This document shows positions 8,852 to 17,828 of a DNA stretch of 64,000 nucleotides, piece by piece (the stretch's first letter is position 1; each line of letters begins with the position of its first letter). The position numbers and the translations under genes are program-made. The notes under the pieces were generated by a model. The model did not search any database, was not told the DNA's origin, and saw only the letters and a program-made list of their open reading frames with translations. This stretch comes from Clostridia bacterium (GTDB lineage: Bacteria > Bacillota > Clostridia > Lachnospirales > Lachnospiraceae). The stretch is from NCBI GenBank assembly GCA_910575625.1, contig CAJTFD010000011.1, positions 1 to 64,000 on the forward strand, in the 5' to 3' direction.

Positions 8852-10018
8852 TCACTCCCCTAAAACACCCAAGTATAAAAAAATACCAGCCACACCTGTG
8901 CTAAAAAACGGTCCATGGACAAACAGAGTATCCAATGCTATGATGACAACCAGGGCTTTCCACAGTCCCCGCCCCTCCCCAACCAGTGTCCTATTTCCCA
9001 GATACAAGACACTGAGCAGAAAGATATATGCAGCACACCCTAAAACCCCCCAGATCATCAATGTACTAAAATAACCATTGTGTAAAAAAGGGAGCGTTTC
9101 CTCTGTAGTCACCAGATAGGCTTTCCCGCCCACGTCTAGCTGTGCACCGAAACCCCCTCCATTTATCTTCTCCAACATACCCACATTTCTGAACTTCTTG
9201 ATCTCACAGTACACTTCATATCCTCTCCAGTTTGTCACGATCTCTTCATGTTCCCACGTTTCCTGATCATAAGAGACTTCCATCAATGAATTTTCCAGCC
9301 TGTCCATAAAGCCGTCAAATACAGAAGGAAATATCCCATACGCCGCTGCCACTCCTATGACAAGAAGTACACCATATCGAAATAGCCGCACAGGATCCCT
9401 TAAAACCTTCTGATACAACAGACAGATACAGACGCCCAGGATCGTTATCCTGGAAAAATGGATCACTATATCCATCAGTAAAATGCCCATGCAGCCATAC
9501 ACCTGTTTCCTTTTCAACAGGATCTCCCTGGACATAAAAATATATAAAAACAATGTGAGCATGATCAGCGGATGCCCCGCCCCTACTACCTTGCGGAACT
9601 GGTACAATGACATCTCCTTTCCCCATTCTGAAAAGACCTGGGATAAACCGTGCATCAGATCAAAAAAAGCGATCATCGTACCTGCAAGGAACAAAGATGA
9701 AAGACATCTTCTTTTCTGTGACCCCATATTTTTTCCCAAAAACCAGAATAACAGCGGAAAGAGGACATAGACCACATCTTTTAACACATTTTTCGGTAAA
9801 TAGTCCCTAAAGCAGACTCTATAGATCCCTATCCCCGTCCCCATCCCCAAAAAACATATATAAATACCTGCTCCAGGGAACAAAGCTGCCTTAAATTTAT
9901 TTTCATGCAAAAGGACCCAGGCAGCTAATATCCCTATCAATGCAACAAACATGATCTCCACAGGCATGAAATACAGACTGCCCAATATAGAGACCGCAAA
10001 CAAAAATGTTTTTCTCAT
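8852..10018 (-). CDS. O-antigen polymerase/ligase-type membrane protein
   Basis: Encodes 388 residues, almost entirely hydrophobic with about ten membrane helices and one large extracytoplasmic loop (around residues 230-300). This is the layout of Wzy polymerases and WaaL-type ligases. Identity among these diverse proteins rests on topology and context rather than motif. The start codon overlaps the stop of the GT2 gene (ATGA), indicating translational coupling. It probably joins repeat units or attaches the glycan to its acceptor outside the membrane. Confidence 0.75.
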   Translation of the reverse strand: MRKTFLFAVSILGSLYFMPVEIMFVALIGILAAWVLLHENKFKAALFPGAGIYICFLGMGTGIGIYRVCFRDYLPKNVLKDVVYVLFPLLFWFLGKNMGSQKRRCLSSLFLAGTMIAFFDLMHGLSQVFSEWGKEMSLYQFRKVVGAGHPLIMLTLFLYIFMSREILLKRKQVYGCMGILLMDIVIHFSRITILGVCICLLYQKVLRDPVRLFRYGVLLVIGVAAAYGIFPSVFDGFMDRLENSLMEVSYDQETWEHEEIVTNWRGYEVYCEIKKFRNVGMLEKINGGGFGAQLDVGGKAYLVTTEETLPFLHNGYFSTLMIWGVLGCAAYIFLLSVLYLGNRTLVGEGRGLWKALVVIIALDTLFVHGPFFSTGVAGIFLYLGVLGE

Positions 10019-10896
10019 CCGTCCGCCTCTTCTGTCCTTCGCTTCATACGGATAATATCGCAGATCCTATATTCCAGAACAGATATTTTCATCGCACTCA
10101 GCAGTAGCCAGTATTTCATACCTTTGATCTTCGTATAAGTTTTATGGTAATAGGCCCTGGACGTATAGAGCATCTTTATCCGATCCCCTGCTTTTTTGCA
10201 TTCTTTCTGAATGGATGCTGAATGCGTATGGATGTATCCTGCATCCGTAACGATCCCCATTTTCTTCCCCAGATCTTCTGCTCTTTTTGATAGGATACGT
10301 TCCTCACAGTATAAAAAGACCCTCTCATCAAAGCCACCTATCTCAATAAGATCGTCCAAACGCACAGCAAAAAATGACCCTTTTACCATTTCTACTCTCT
10401 GTACTGCAACATTTTTATCCAATCCCACGCTGAATGTCTTTCCACCAAACTTCCTCCCCAGGAAAAAGCAGTCCATAAGATCATCCCAATAATCACGCCT
10501 TCTGCTAAACGGAGGCTGTGCCATTTCACCTGGTCTTATATATTCCACACAAGATAAGATCGGATAGTCTGTTTTCATAAATTGATCCAAAATTTTCTGG
10601 ATATCCTCTTCTTTTACGAGCACATCTGGATTTGCAAAAAAAGCGATCTCCATCCCCATATCTTTACAGATCTTAGCCCCACAATTATTCCCATAAGAAT
10701 ATCCACCGTTCTTTCCACTCCGTACCATATGGATCTTTTTATGATACAATCTTTTTAAATACTCTTGATGGTCCTCCGATGAATCATTGTCTACCACAAC
10801 AACCGCATCTATATTTTTATAAGAAGCAACCTCCCAGGCCAGATCACTTGTCATCCTCCATGAATTATAATTCAGTATCACAAATCCGATCTTCAC
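10015..10896 (-). CDS. GT2 glycosyltransferase, rhamnosyltransferase-like
   Basis: Encodes 293 residues from the GTG at 10896, which sits eight bases after GGAGAG; an in-frame GTG at 10905 has no usable spacing. The GT-A fold motifs are clear: VILNYNSW at the N-terminus, VVVDNDSSED for nucleotide binding and FFANPDVLV in place of the DXD region. Such enzymes (WbbL-like) often transfer rhamnose from dTDP-rhamnose. The start overlaps the end of the acetyltransferase gene. The donor sugar is an inference. Confidence 0.85.
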   Translation of the reverse strand: MKIGFVILNYNSWRMTSDLAWEVASYKNIDAVVVVDNDSSEDHQEYLKRLYHKKIHMVRSGKNGGYSYGNNCGAKICKDMGMEIAFFANPDVLVKEEDIQKILDQFMKTDYPILSCVEYIRPGEMAQPPFSRRRDYWDDLMDCFFLGRKFGGKTFSVGLDKNVAVQRVEMVKGSFFAVRLDDLIEIGGFDERVFLYCEERILSKRAEDLGKKMGIVTDAGYIHTHSASIQKECKKAGDRIKMLYTSRAYYHKTYTKIKGMKYWLLLSAMKISVLEYRICDIIRMKRRTEEADG

Positions 10897-11597
10897 GAGG
10901 TCCACTCTCCACGCTTTTTTATGATCTTAGCAGGCACACCTCCGATCACTGTATATCCAGGGAATTTTCCAGTTACAACGGCATTGGCTGCTATCACACA
11001 CCCATCCCCGACCCTGGCTCCATCCAGAAAAACAGCCCCCGACCCGATCCAGCAGTCATTACCGATCCTGATCCCTTTATGTGTAACACCCTGTTCTCGG
11101 ATCAGCCTGTCCCGCCTGCTATATGTATGTTCTTCCGAATGGAATCGGATATATTGTCCCGCGATCACATCTTCCCCGATCCGTATCCCTCCCGCCGCCC
11201 CAAAGAAACAATCATTTCCAAATGTGCTCCTGTTTCCAATGACTACACCTTTTCCCACATGCTCTACACTTCCGGTACATTCAATCCTCGTCCCTCTGCC
11301 CAGGACCACGTCATCCCCAAGGATAACCCCTGATCTGGAAAGCGCATCGATATAAACATGATCATGCAGCTTTACTTTATTGCCCATGAAAAGTTTCCTC
11401 TTTTCCAATACTTTCACATGGCATCCCACAAACACGCATTTATCGACATTTTTTCTGCCAAAAGAGATACATCTGCCCCGTGCCATCATCAGACCGTATT
11501 TTCCAAACAACCTGAACATATATCCTATACCTATTTTTTTATCCAACTGGTATTTTTCTTTGCCAGTAATCTTTAATGCTTTACTTGTCAGGTTCAT
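10893..11597 (-). CDS. Hexapeptide-repeat acyltransferase (left-handed beta-helix)
   Basis: Encodes 234 residues. The ATG at 11597 is preferred because AGAGG lies nine bases upstream and the start then falls four bases after the previous stop; a start at 11636 would overlap the GT4 gene. Repeated I-G-x-x-x-x-I hexapeptides are visible in GNDCWIGSGAVFLDGARVGD and a WcaF/NodL-type ending (IGGVPAKIIKKR) closes the protein. The expected reaction is acetylation of a sugar hydroxyl or amine on the growing glycan. Confidence 0.87.
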   Translation of the reverse strand: MNLTSKALKITGKEKYQLDKKIGIGYMFRLFGKYGLMMARGRCISFGRKNVDKCVFVGCHVKVLEKRKLFMGNKVKLHDHVYIDALSRSGVILGDDVVLGRGTRIECTGSVEHVGKGVVIGNRSTFGNDCFFGAAGGIRIGEDVIAGQYIRFHSEEHTYSRRDRLIREQGVTHKGIRIGNDCWIGSGAVFLDGARVGDGCVIAANAVVTGKFPGYTVIGGVPAKIIKKRGEWTS

Positions 11598-11601
11598 ATT
11601 T

Positions 11602-12943
11602 TTATGTTTTCCTCTGATCGTAACATATTTCTTCAATGATCCTCGCCATATCCTGCACTGTAAGTATCTCCTGCTCTTCCAGGATAATTCTATTCATATC
11701 TGCCAATTGTCTATATGTGATCCGCCTTAATACATCATATAATTTCTCAACAGTAATATCCTCGATCACAATACCAGCTCCATGTGCCAAGATATCCCTT
11801 GCACCTACACGGCCGCTCATGAGTACTGGCACACCATGACTCAATGCTTCCAAAACAACGTATCCAAATGTTTCATACCATATACTCGGTACGATGAGAA
11901 GATCCATCCTGTCAAAAACAGATCCCAGTTCAGGATATGTATATCTATCATGTGGTTTCATATAAGGCGACAACTCAGTTGGCTTAAAATATATATCCAA
12001 ACTAAACTGTTTATCTGTTTTCCACAGTTTATCAAGCGCCGCCTTGAGTAAAAAAACCTTTTGCTTCCCCCTGGGGCCCTAAGTACGCCATCCTGCACTT
12101 ATCTTTCGAGAACCTTTTCTTCTTCCGGCAGTCCTTTATATCTCCATGACTGATATTGATGACCACAGAACTAGGCAACTGAAAATATTTCTCATATACA
12201 GACCTGGTCAGCGTACTATTGTAATGGATCAGATCCATCTTCTTGAGAAGTGCATGATAATGCCTGCGCAATCTCCTATACTCTGCCGCATCCGCCACAG
12301 CTGCCCCGCCATGATCCGTTCCATTCCCGCTCAGATAATACTCTCTATGCCGACTCCTCAATCTACAGACAACAGGCGTATCTTTAAAAATCCTGTAACT
12401 CACAGACTGTAATATTTTTATATGACCTATCTTCAGCGCCGTTTCGTTACATATTCCACACCCCATACAATTTTCGGCCGAAGAACACACTTGTCCCCCA
12501 CGGATCATCGTCACCTTCGGACAGATAGGAAAATAATCATGCGCCGTAAACACACAGCGTATCCCCATCTCCTTTGCGATCCTCAAAAAACTGCCGTGCA
12601 GCCCCATGAGTGTATGTATATGGATGACATCTGGACAAAATGCTTTAAATAACTCCTTATATACCCACCCTTCTGTATCTTCCATAAAAAGTTCACATCG
12701 TGCAATGCCCTCATCATAGGGGATTGGAAGTGGGTTGCATATTTCAAAGCTCTGTATCCCGCCCATTTTCCTTTCCTTCACCGAAACCTTGCGCCAAAAA
12801 AACGCCATCCTTCCCGGCCACGCCAATGCCGTCTGATGACCATCTGCACTCTGCTGTCCCAAAAGATCCATACAAAACTTCGTCAATCCTCCCGTCCGAT
12901 ATGGCGGGAATCCAAGTGCATAATGTAATATCTTCAAGACCAT
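11602..12943 (-). pseudogene. GT4 glycosyltransferase split by a T-tract frameshift
   Basis: The N-terminal part starts at the ATG 12943 (MVLKILHYALGFPPYRTGG, glycogen-synthase-like loop), overlapping the upstream gene. It ends prematurely at 12032 with KGFFTQGGA. The C-terminal part, including the donor-binding VPSIWYETFGYVVLEALSHG segment, continues in another frame to 11602. The break lies in a run of seven T (12050-12056 as A on the plus strand). Six T would restore KGFLLLKAALDKLW and one reading frame of about 447 residues. Either the gene is inactive, it varies in phase, or the base count is a sequencing error. An unusual cysteine group (CSSAENCMGCGIC) lies mid-protein. Confidence 0.8.
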
Positions 12944-14115
12944 CCCCCGTCTTTCAAAAAAATCTCTTCGTATTTCGCACAGATCTTTTCCCAAGTATAA
13001 TCGTTTGCCACACGTTCTTTTGCCAATCTTCCCAGCCTTTTTTTCTCTTCGCCTCCCATCTTTTCCACCCTGTCAATAAGAGCCGCCAGATCCCCTGGTG
13101 TCTTATCCCAATACAAGGCACTGTCCTTTCCCACTTCCCGGTTAAACCGAACATCCAACAAAAGATTCAGATCCGTGCTGCTTAAGGCTTCCAATAAAGA
13201 AGGATTCGTCCCACCTACCGTATGTCCATGGAGATATCCGTACGCATTCTCCCGGATCTTTTTCAATAACTCCTGGTCATAAACAGAACCTACAAACTTG
13301 ATCCTCTCATCCTGGCTAAAATGCAGTTTCCTCTCTAATTTTTTCAGAAAATGGTCATTGGATGTTGTAATGATAGCCAGATCATATTTTGATCCCGACA
13401 CCATAAATTCCCGTATTATAGTCTCAAAAGAATTCTCCGGCACAAATCTGCCAACAACAAGATAATATCCCTTGGCTTTCAGCCCCTTTTCCTTACACCA
13501 CCCCAAAAACTTAGGGTCATCATCCGCCAAGACACTCGGGGACAGATCCGCACCATAAGAAATATAAAATGTGCATGGCATATATTTAACATACGCAGCT
13601 CTTATGTACGCCTCGATATTCTTACTGTCACAGATCAGTATGTCAGCAGATCTGACCATAAGCCGTTCCGAAAATTTCCAATACTTTCGGATCAAAAGAC
13701 ACCATTTCTGCCGCATCCACTCATGCCCATCCGGATTCACATAAAGCATGCCATCCAATCTGCGGATCTGTTTTTTAAAAAAATGGATAAAAGGTCCTAT
13801 CCTGCACGCAAGAACATAGAATATCGGTTTCTTTATATATGGGTGAGTTTTACAATAGTCGATACACTTCTGCAGTGCTTTCAGATCATAATATACAGCT
13901 TTCGCCGGTCCGATATCTGGAACCGCCAGACTGAAACATTTCGCGCCGTTATATCCATACCAAAAATCTCGTGTCCCCATCCTCGCGACATAATAAGATA
14001 TCTGCTCATTTGTACTATATTGTGTCAATTTTTCCACAAAAGTTTCAAGGCCGCCATAATGGGCAGGTATCCCTTTTGAACCGATGATGAAACACCACCG
14101 TCTTTCTCTTTTCAT
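12934..14115 (-). CDS. DUF1972 glycosyltransferase, Cps2T-like rhamnosyltransferase
   Basis: Encodes 393 residues. It begins CFIIGSKGIPAHYGGLETFV, the hallmark of the DUF1972 N-terminal domain found in beta-1,4-rhamnosyltransferases of streptococcal capsule loci. The second Rossmann half carries VVGRFVPENSFE and the sugar-nucleotide site GTNPSLLEALSS. It is the first gene of the minus-strand glycan operon and probably adds the second sugar of the repeat unit. No initiating phosphoglycosyltransferase is present, so that step must be encoded elsewhere. Confidence 0.88.
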   Translation of the reverse strand: MKRERRWCFIIGSKGIPAHYGGLETFVEKLTQYSTNEQISYYVARMGTRDFWYGYNGAKCFSLAVPDIGPAKAVYYDLKALQKCIDYCKTHPYIKKPIFYVLACRIGPFIHFFKKQIRRLDGMLYVNPDGHEWMRQKWCLLIRKYWKFSERLMVRSADILICDSKNIEAYIRAAYVKYMPCTFYISYGADLSPSVLADDDPKFLGWCKEKGLKAKGYYLVVGRFVPENSFETIIREFMVSGSKYDLAIITTSNDHFLKKLERKLHFSQDERIKFVGSVYDQELLKKIRENAYGYLHGHTVGGTNPSLLEALSSTDLNLLLDVRFNREVGKDSALYWDKTPGDLAALIDRVEKMGGEEKKRLGRLAKERVANDYTWEKICAKYEEIFLKDGGWS

Positions 14116-14195
14116 CTCTCATCCTATGACCACACCAGCCTGCAACTTTTGGACATTTTATGATCCTGGATGGATACCCGTGTCAGTATCAAAAT

Positions 14196-14224
14196 AACGA
14201 TACGGAACATGAGACTGTATCGTT
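14196..14224 (-). promoter_or_regulatory. Leader hairpin of the glycan operon
   Basis: Arms AACGATAC and GTATCGTT pair over a 13-base loop in the untranslated leader (about 155 bases) of the minus-strand operon; ATTTTG follows on that strand. The layout resembles a weak attenuator. No antitermination element such as ops was recognised. Confidence 0.35.
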
Positions 14225-14277
14225 GTTCTTCCTAAAAAATTGCAAACTGATACTATGATTATTTTATTTATATAGAT

Positions 14278-14306
14278 ATTATATATCATTAGAATGGATT
14301 TTTCAA
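14278..14306 (-). promoter_or_regulatory. Sigma-A promoter of the glycan operon
   Basis: On the minus strand TTGAAA (14306-14301) and TATAAT (14283-14278) are separated by 17 bases. It drives the operon beginning at 14115. Confidence 0.75.
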
Positions 14307-14313
14307 TATGGTA

Positions 14314-14342
14314 TTGTATTATACAAACAATCTTGATATAAT
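14314..14342 (+). promoter_or_regulatory. Sigma-A promoter of the Wzz-like gene
   Basis: TTGTAT (14314-14319), 17 bases, TATAAT (14337-14342); about 43 bases ahead of the start at 14385. Its -35 box lies only seven bases from the -35 box of the divergent glycan promoter. Confidence 0.75.
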
Positions 14343-14384
14343 AATCCAAAATCAGATTGTATCCAAAACAGGGAAGGATCCGTA

Positions 14385-15797
14385 ATGAACGAAAAAGAAG
14401 TAGACCTCCGGGATTTTATTTTTGAAGTACTGCTCCATTGGCGCAGCATCATCCTCTGTATATTTATAGGTGCAATTTTTTTTACGGCATGCAGCTTTCT
14501 GCAACTGCATTTATCAGACAAAAAAGCACAGACAGAACAATCTCCAGAACTCACTCCGTCTGAATTGGAAAAAAATATGACACAAGCCGAACGCACTGCA
14601 GTAGATCAAGTACTGTTGAACGAAGACTCTTGCCAAAAATGGAAAGCCTATATAGAAAAATCCGCTTTAATGAAACTAGACACTTCCAAAGTGTATCAAT
14701 CTGACCTTGTCTACGCAGTTAATACTCCTAAAAACCCTATAAATCCAACCGCCGTATATTTTGATCTGCTGGCCACAAATGATATTTACAAATTCATTTC
14801 AAATAAAATAGACAGCTTGACCATGAATGACGCACAGGAATTGATCCATGTATTAAATCCCAGTTCTTTTTCGGCCAAACAAGAAAACTGTTCCTTTCGC
14901 ATCACGGCTATTGCTGCCACTAAGAAAAAATGTAAAGCCTTATCCAATGCGATCCAAGAATACATAGATAAACTGCATTCCCTAGTCGCGGACACATATG
15001 GAGCACATGACATAACGCTCCTGCAAAACAGCACATCCGGCATGGACAGCACTGCTCTATTGCAGGAACAGATAGATATGCGTAATAAGATCACTCTTTT
15101 AAATACGGAAACGGCCAATCTCATAAACAATTTTTCTGAAATCCAAACACAGTATTACCAATTACGCACATCTGACGACAACGCGTCCTCAGACTTTTTG
15201 GAAACTAAAGATAAAGAAACTCCGACCACAATACAGACTCTCACCAGATCCGCTCTATGGGGTATAGTATTCGCCGTGATCATCTACATGTTTACTATGT
15301 TTTTTTTATACATAACAAACAGTAAACTACGGTACACCGATGACTATATCGCCCTGTACCAGATCCCTGTTTTAGGCCACATCCCATCAAAACGGAAACC
15401 CAGGACCCTTTTTAGACGTATAGATTTCTGGCTATACTGTAAACGAGATAAAAGACTCTACACAACTCCTGTCGGACAAGCTATACGATTAGCTTCCACA
15501 GCATTACTGGTAATCGCGCAAAAGAAGGGCCTTGCGCAAATATATGGGATAAGCTGCGGTCCAATATCTGTAAGCCTGGAGAACGAGATCAAAAATCTCT
15601 TAAGCGCTGGTAATATCGGATTCGGCATCATCGATAACATCCTGTATGATGCTGATTCAATACAAATGCTGTGTAAGGTCCAAGATGCTGTCCTGATTGA
15701 AAAAACTGGCTCTGTGAAGTACGATGAATTCCAACAATCCTTGGGGATTTTACAACAACAAAATATCAATGTGATCGGAATGATCTTGATAGAATGA
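14385..15797 (+). CDS. Wzz/Wzc-like chain-length protein with degenerate kinase-like domain
   Basis: Encodes 470 residues behind GGAAGGA. A membrane helix at about 20-38, a long coiled-coil-rich outer segment and a second helix near 290-312 give the polysaccharide co-polymerase topology. After it, residues about 365-470 resemble the CpsD/Wzc ATPase domain (DAVLIEKTGSVKYDEFQ, INVIGMILIE). The P-loop, however, is replaced by ISCGPISVSLENE with no GKS/T, and no C-terminal tyrosine cluster is present. It probably sets chain length for the divergent glycan operon, without kinase activity. Confidence 0.75.
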   Translation: MNEKEVDLRDFIFEVLLHWRSIILCIFIGAIFFTACSFLQLHLSDKKAQTEQSPELTPSELEKNMTQAERTAVDQVLLNEDSCQKWKAYIEKSALMKLDTSKVYQSDLVYAVNTPKNPINPTAVYFDLLATNDIYKFISNKIDSLTMNDAQELIHVLNPSSFSAKQENCSFRITAIAATKKKCKALSNAIQEYIDKLHSLVADTYGAHDITLLQNSTSGMDSTALLQEQIDMRNKITLLNTETANLINNFSEIQTQYYQLRTSDDNASSDFLETKDKETPTTIQTLTRSALWGIVFAVIIYMFTMFFLYITNSKLRYTDDYIALYQIPVLGHIPSKRKPRTLFRRIDFWLYCKRDKRLYTTPVGQAIRLASTALLVIAQKKGLAQIYGISCGPISVSLENEIKNLLSAGNIGFGIIDNILYDADSIQMLCKVQDAVLIEKTGSVKYDEFQQSLGILQQQNINVIGMILIE

Positions 15798-15840
15798 TTT
15801 TTTTATTTTTCCAGAGGCTGTAAAAAATCTTGTGTCTATG

Positions 15841-16557
15841 AAACTATAAATGAGAAAATTTGAATTTTTACCAAATACCCAAAATAGTTTCAATAAGATA
15901 AGACACCAGTCCCTTTTTAGTGTATACTGTTTTACCACAAAACGACACTTTGCAAAGGATGATGTCTTATAGAAAACAGTATATACCATTCAACACTGCT
16001 TTAAGAAGTTAAATTTATGCCGTGTCTTTCCCCAGACTGTCACGAAGCATATCATGGCTGTATTGATACCCGTCTTTTCCCTCGGGCATCAGGCGGTAGC
16101 CATCATGCTCTCCTGCAACGGCATTGAAAATGCGGTGGTCCTGATCAACTACCCGAAAGACGCATTCCATGTACCCAAAGCCCTGCGGTCCTTTATCAGC
16201 CCGGATGCCTCTCTGAGCGCCCGGGAAATACTGGACATATATGTGGAACGATGACCGGTGGAGGTATTCTTTCGCCAGTCAAAAAACAGACTGGCGTTTG
16301 ACAGATACCAGGTCCGCTCATCACAGGGGATCAGGATGTACTGGCTACTGATGTCGCCGGCCCATTTGCTTGCATGTACCGGATGCGGTGAAACCATGTC
16401 TTTCGAAGACGGCTATGCTTATATTTATAGCCATATCCAGGAAGAGCGGATCCGTTTCATCTATCAGTGTAGGACAAGGCGCGTCGGTGTTGAGCAGGTT
16501 ATAGCTTTAGTAGTGTAGGCTTTTGTGCAATTTTCTAAATTTGCTCATTTATAGTTT
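15841..16557 (+). mobile_element. Decayed insertion sequence with both terminal repeats
   Basis: The left end AAACTATAAATGAG at 15841 is repeated inverted at the right end (16557 inward); 21 of the first 22 bases agree. About 717 bases remain, much shorter than a full IS of this type, so the middle is deleted. The transposase remnant lies inside, reading rightward. A related remnant with a similar end lies at 5949-6255 in the opposite orientation. No convincing target-site duplication was seen. Confidence 0.75.
15962..16518 (+). pseudogene. Transposase remnant (DDE, IS4/IS701-like)
   Basis: The N-terminal fragment (MSYRKQYIPFNTALRS) starts at 15962 after AAAGG and stops after 16 codons. The C-terminal part reads from about 16024 (HIMAVLIPVFSLG) through a TGA at 16252 into PVEVFFRQSKNRLAFDRYQV and ends at 16518. 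The TGA stands where the family has tryptophan (RWPVE), so a single TGG-to-TGA change explains it. The catalytic middle is lost. It cannot make an active transposase. Confidence 0.75.
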
Positions 16558-16567
16558 ATATACCCCA

Positions 16568-16750
16568 TTAAAATACCGCGTCCTTACTCTTAAGATGCTC
16601 ATAGTAATACGGCTCCAGTATCAATATCATCGACTCTTTTGTGATACCCCTCAGAGCATTTATATTTATTTTTACCGACTCATACGGATACAGGTCACTG
16701 GCATCGCAAAAATCCCTCAACAGCTTATCCAAATCCCGTATTTCCTCCAT
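16568..16750 (-). CDS. Small hypothetical protein
   Basis: Encodes 60 residues from the ATG at 16750, which follows GGAGGAG at about nine bases; an earlier ATG at 16777 has no such site. It is acidic, with no membrane helix and no recognised family. It lies 20 bases after the broken alarmone-synthetase-like gene and was probably in its operon. No partner function can be assigned. Confidence 0.55.
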   Translation of the reverse strand: MEEIRDLDKLLRDFCDASDLYPYESVKININALRGITKESMILILEPYYYEHLKSKDAVF

Positions 16751-16769
16751 AAATCCTTCTCCTCCCCAC

Positions 16770-17460
16770 CTACACAATACAGATATTATATTTTTTACAT
16801 ATCTCGTCTATATCCACGCCAAATCTTTGATATAGCTCATAATTCTTTTTATTCATCTGATCCATAGACGGTTCCCAAACTTTTGTAAAATATCTGTTAG
16901 CATCAGATATGATCAATAAATTACGTATGATCCCATCAAGAGACCTCCACTCCGTTTTTCGGATCTCCTCTTCAAATTTTTGATCCACCAGAGCATCCAA
17001 CTCCTTGACCGTCTCTAAGCCAAATGATCTCAATTCGTTAAGTACCAGATCTATATCCCTAAATACTTGCGGAAATATGCTAGAAAATTTCCAAGCCATA
17101 AACTTCTCTAAAGACATAGAGTTTATCGGGTATCTTAAACGTCCTTTTTCAATTTCCTGTTCAAGCTTACCGACATACGCGTCATAAGCTTCCACGTACG
17201 AATCCATTTCCAAATCTGCCAATTCTAAGATCCCTGCTAATAGATTTTTTCTCCGTTCCAATTCCCCCGGCAATTCGCCTTCAAACTTATAACCTTTCTC
17301 ATGCATGATCTCAGACCATGTATGCGCGTCCAGAATATGACGCAATCTTTATATCTGGATATTCCTGATCCACGATCTCTTTTATGATATCCAAAACTTT
17401 TTTAGCAAACGCTTCATATAACAGCTTTTTTTCAGTATATAGTCCAACTCTTTCCTCCAC
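16770..17460 (-). pseudogene. RelA/SpoT-like alarmone synthetase with core deleted
   Basis: The 5' part (GTG at 17460) reads EERVGLYTEKKLLYEAFAKK to IKIASYSGRA, resembling the N-terminal flank of small alarmone synthetases. The 3' part, in another frame from about 17345, reads LDAHTWSEIMHEKGYK followed by LPGELERRKNLLAGILELAD, the well-known end of the RelA_SpoT fold. The part between, about 100 residues holding the GTP and pyrophosphate sites, is absent. Seen: two frames abutting at about 17325-17345. Inferred: a deletion left a non-catalytic relic. A new shortened protein from a TTG at 17345 (191 residues) remains possible. Confidence 0.6.
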
Positions 17461-17661
17461 ATACTTCTCATTCATACCTGCATACTTATATTTTATAATA
17501 TATTAACATTATTTAGTTATTGTAACATGTACGCCCATTCTTTTCAAGGATATCGCTTATATTTTTGACAAATTTTATATATCATTCTCTGTCCATCGGA
17601 ATAGGGTCTCTTTATACCCTATACCAACTACGCCAAATCCAAAACATCCGAAAATCTACAG

Positions 17662-17690
17662 TTGGATAACCCCCACGATCATGTTATACT
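17662..17690 (+). promoter_or_regulatory. Promoter of the DAHP synthase gene
   Basis: TTGGAT (17662-17667), 17 bases, TATACT (17685-17690). Transcription would begin near 17697, leaving a leader of about 130 bases. Confidence 0.65.
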
Positions 17691-17828
17691 CAAGAACATA
17701 CTTATTTGTTTACCAAATAATCTGCTGTTCTTTTTAAAACGATGCAAGTATGTTGGCAGATCATTTGGCTCACGGATATAAAATCAAAAGAAACAAAAAA
17801 TTTCACACCAACGGAGGACCCAACAAAA
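17691..17828 (+). promoter_or_regulatory. Structured leader ahead of DAHP synthase
   Basis: AACATACTT (17695-17703) pairs perfectly with AAGTATGTT (17746-17754). Separately, CCAAATAATCTG (17713-17724) is 11/12 complementary to CAGATCATTTGG (17757-17768), and ATTTG/CAAAT can form a smaller hairpin. These pairings overlap or compete. No T-box motif, Trp codon run or terminator U-tract was found, so the mechanism is open. Confidence 0.4.
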
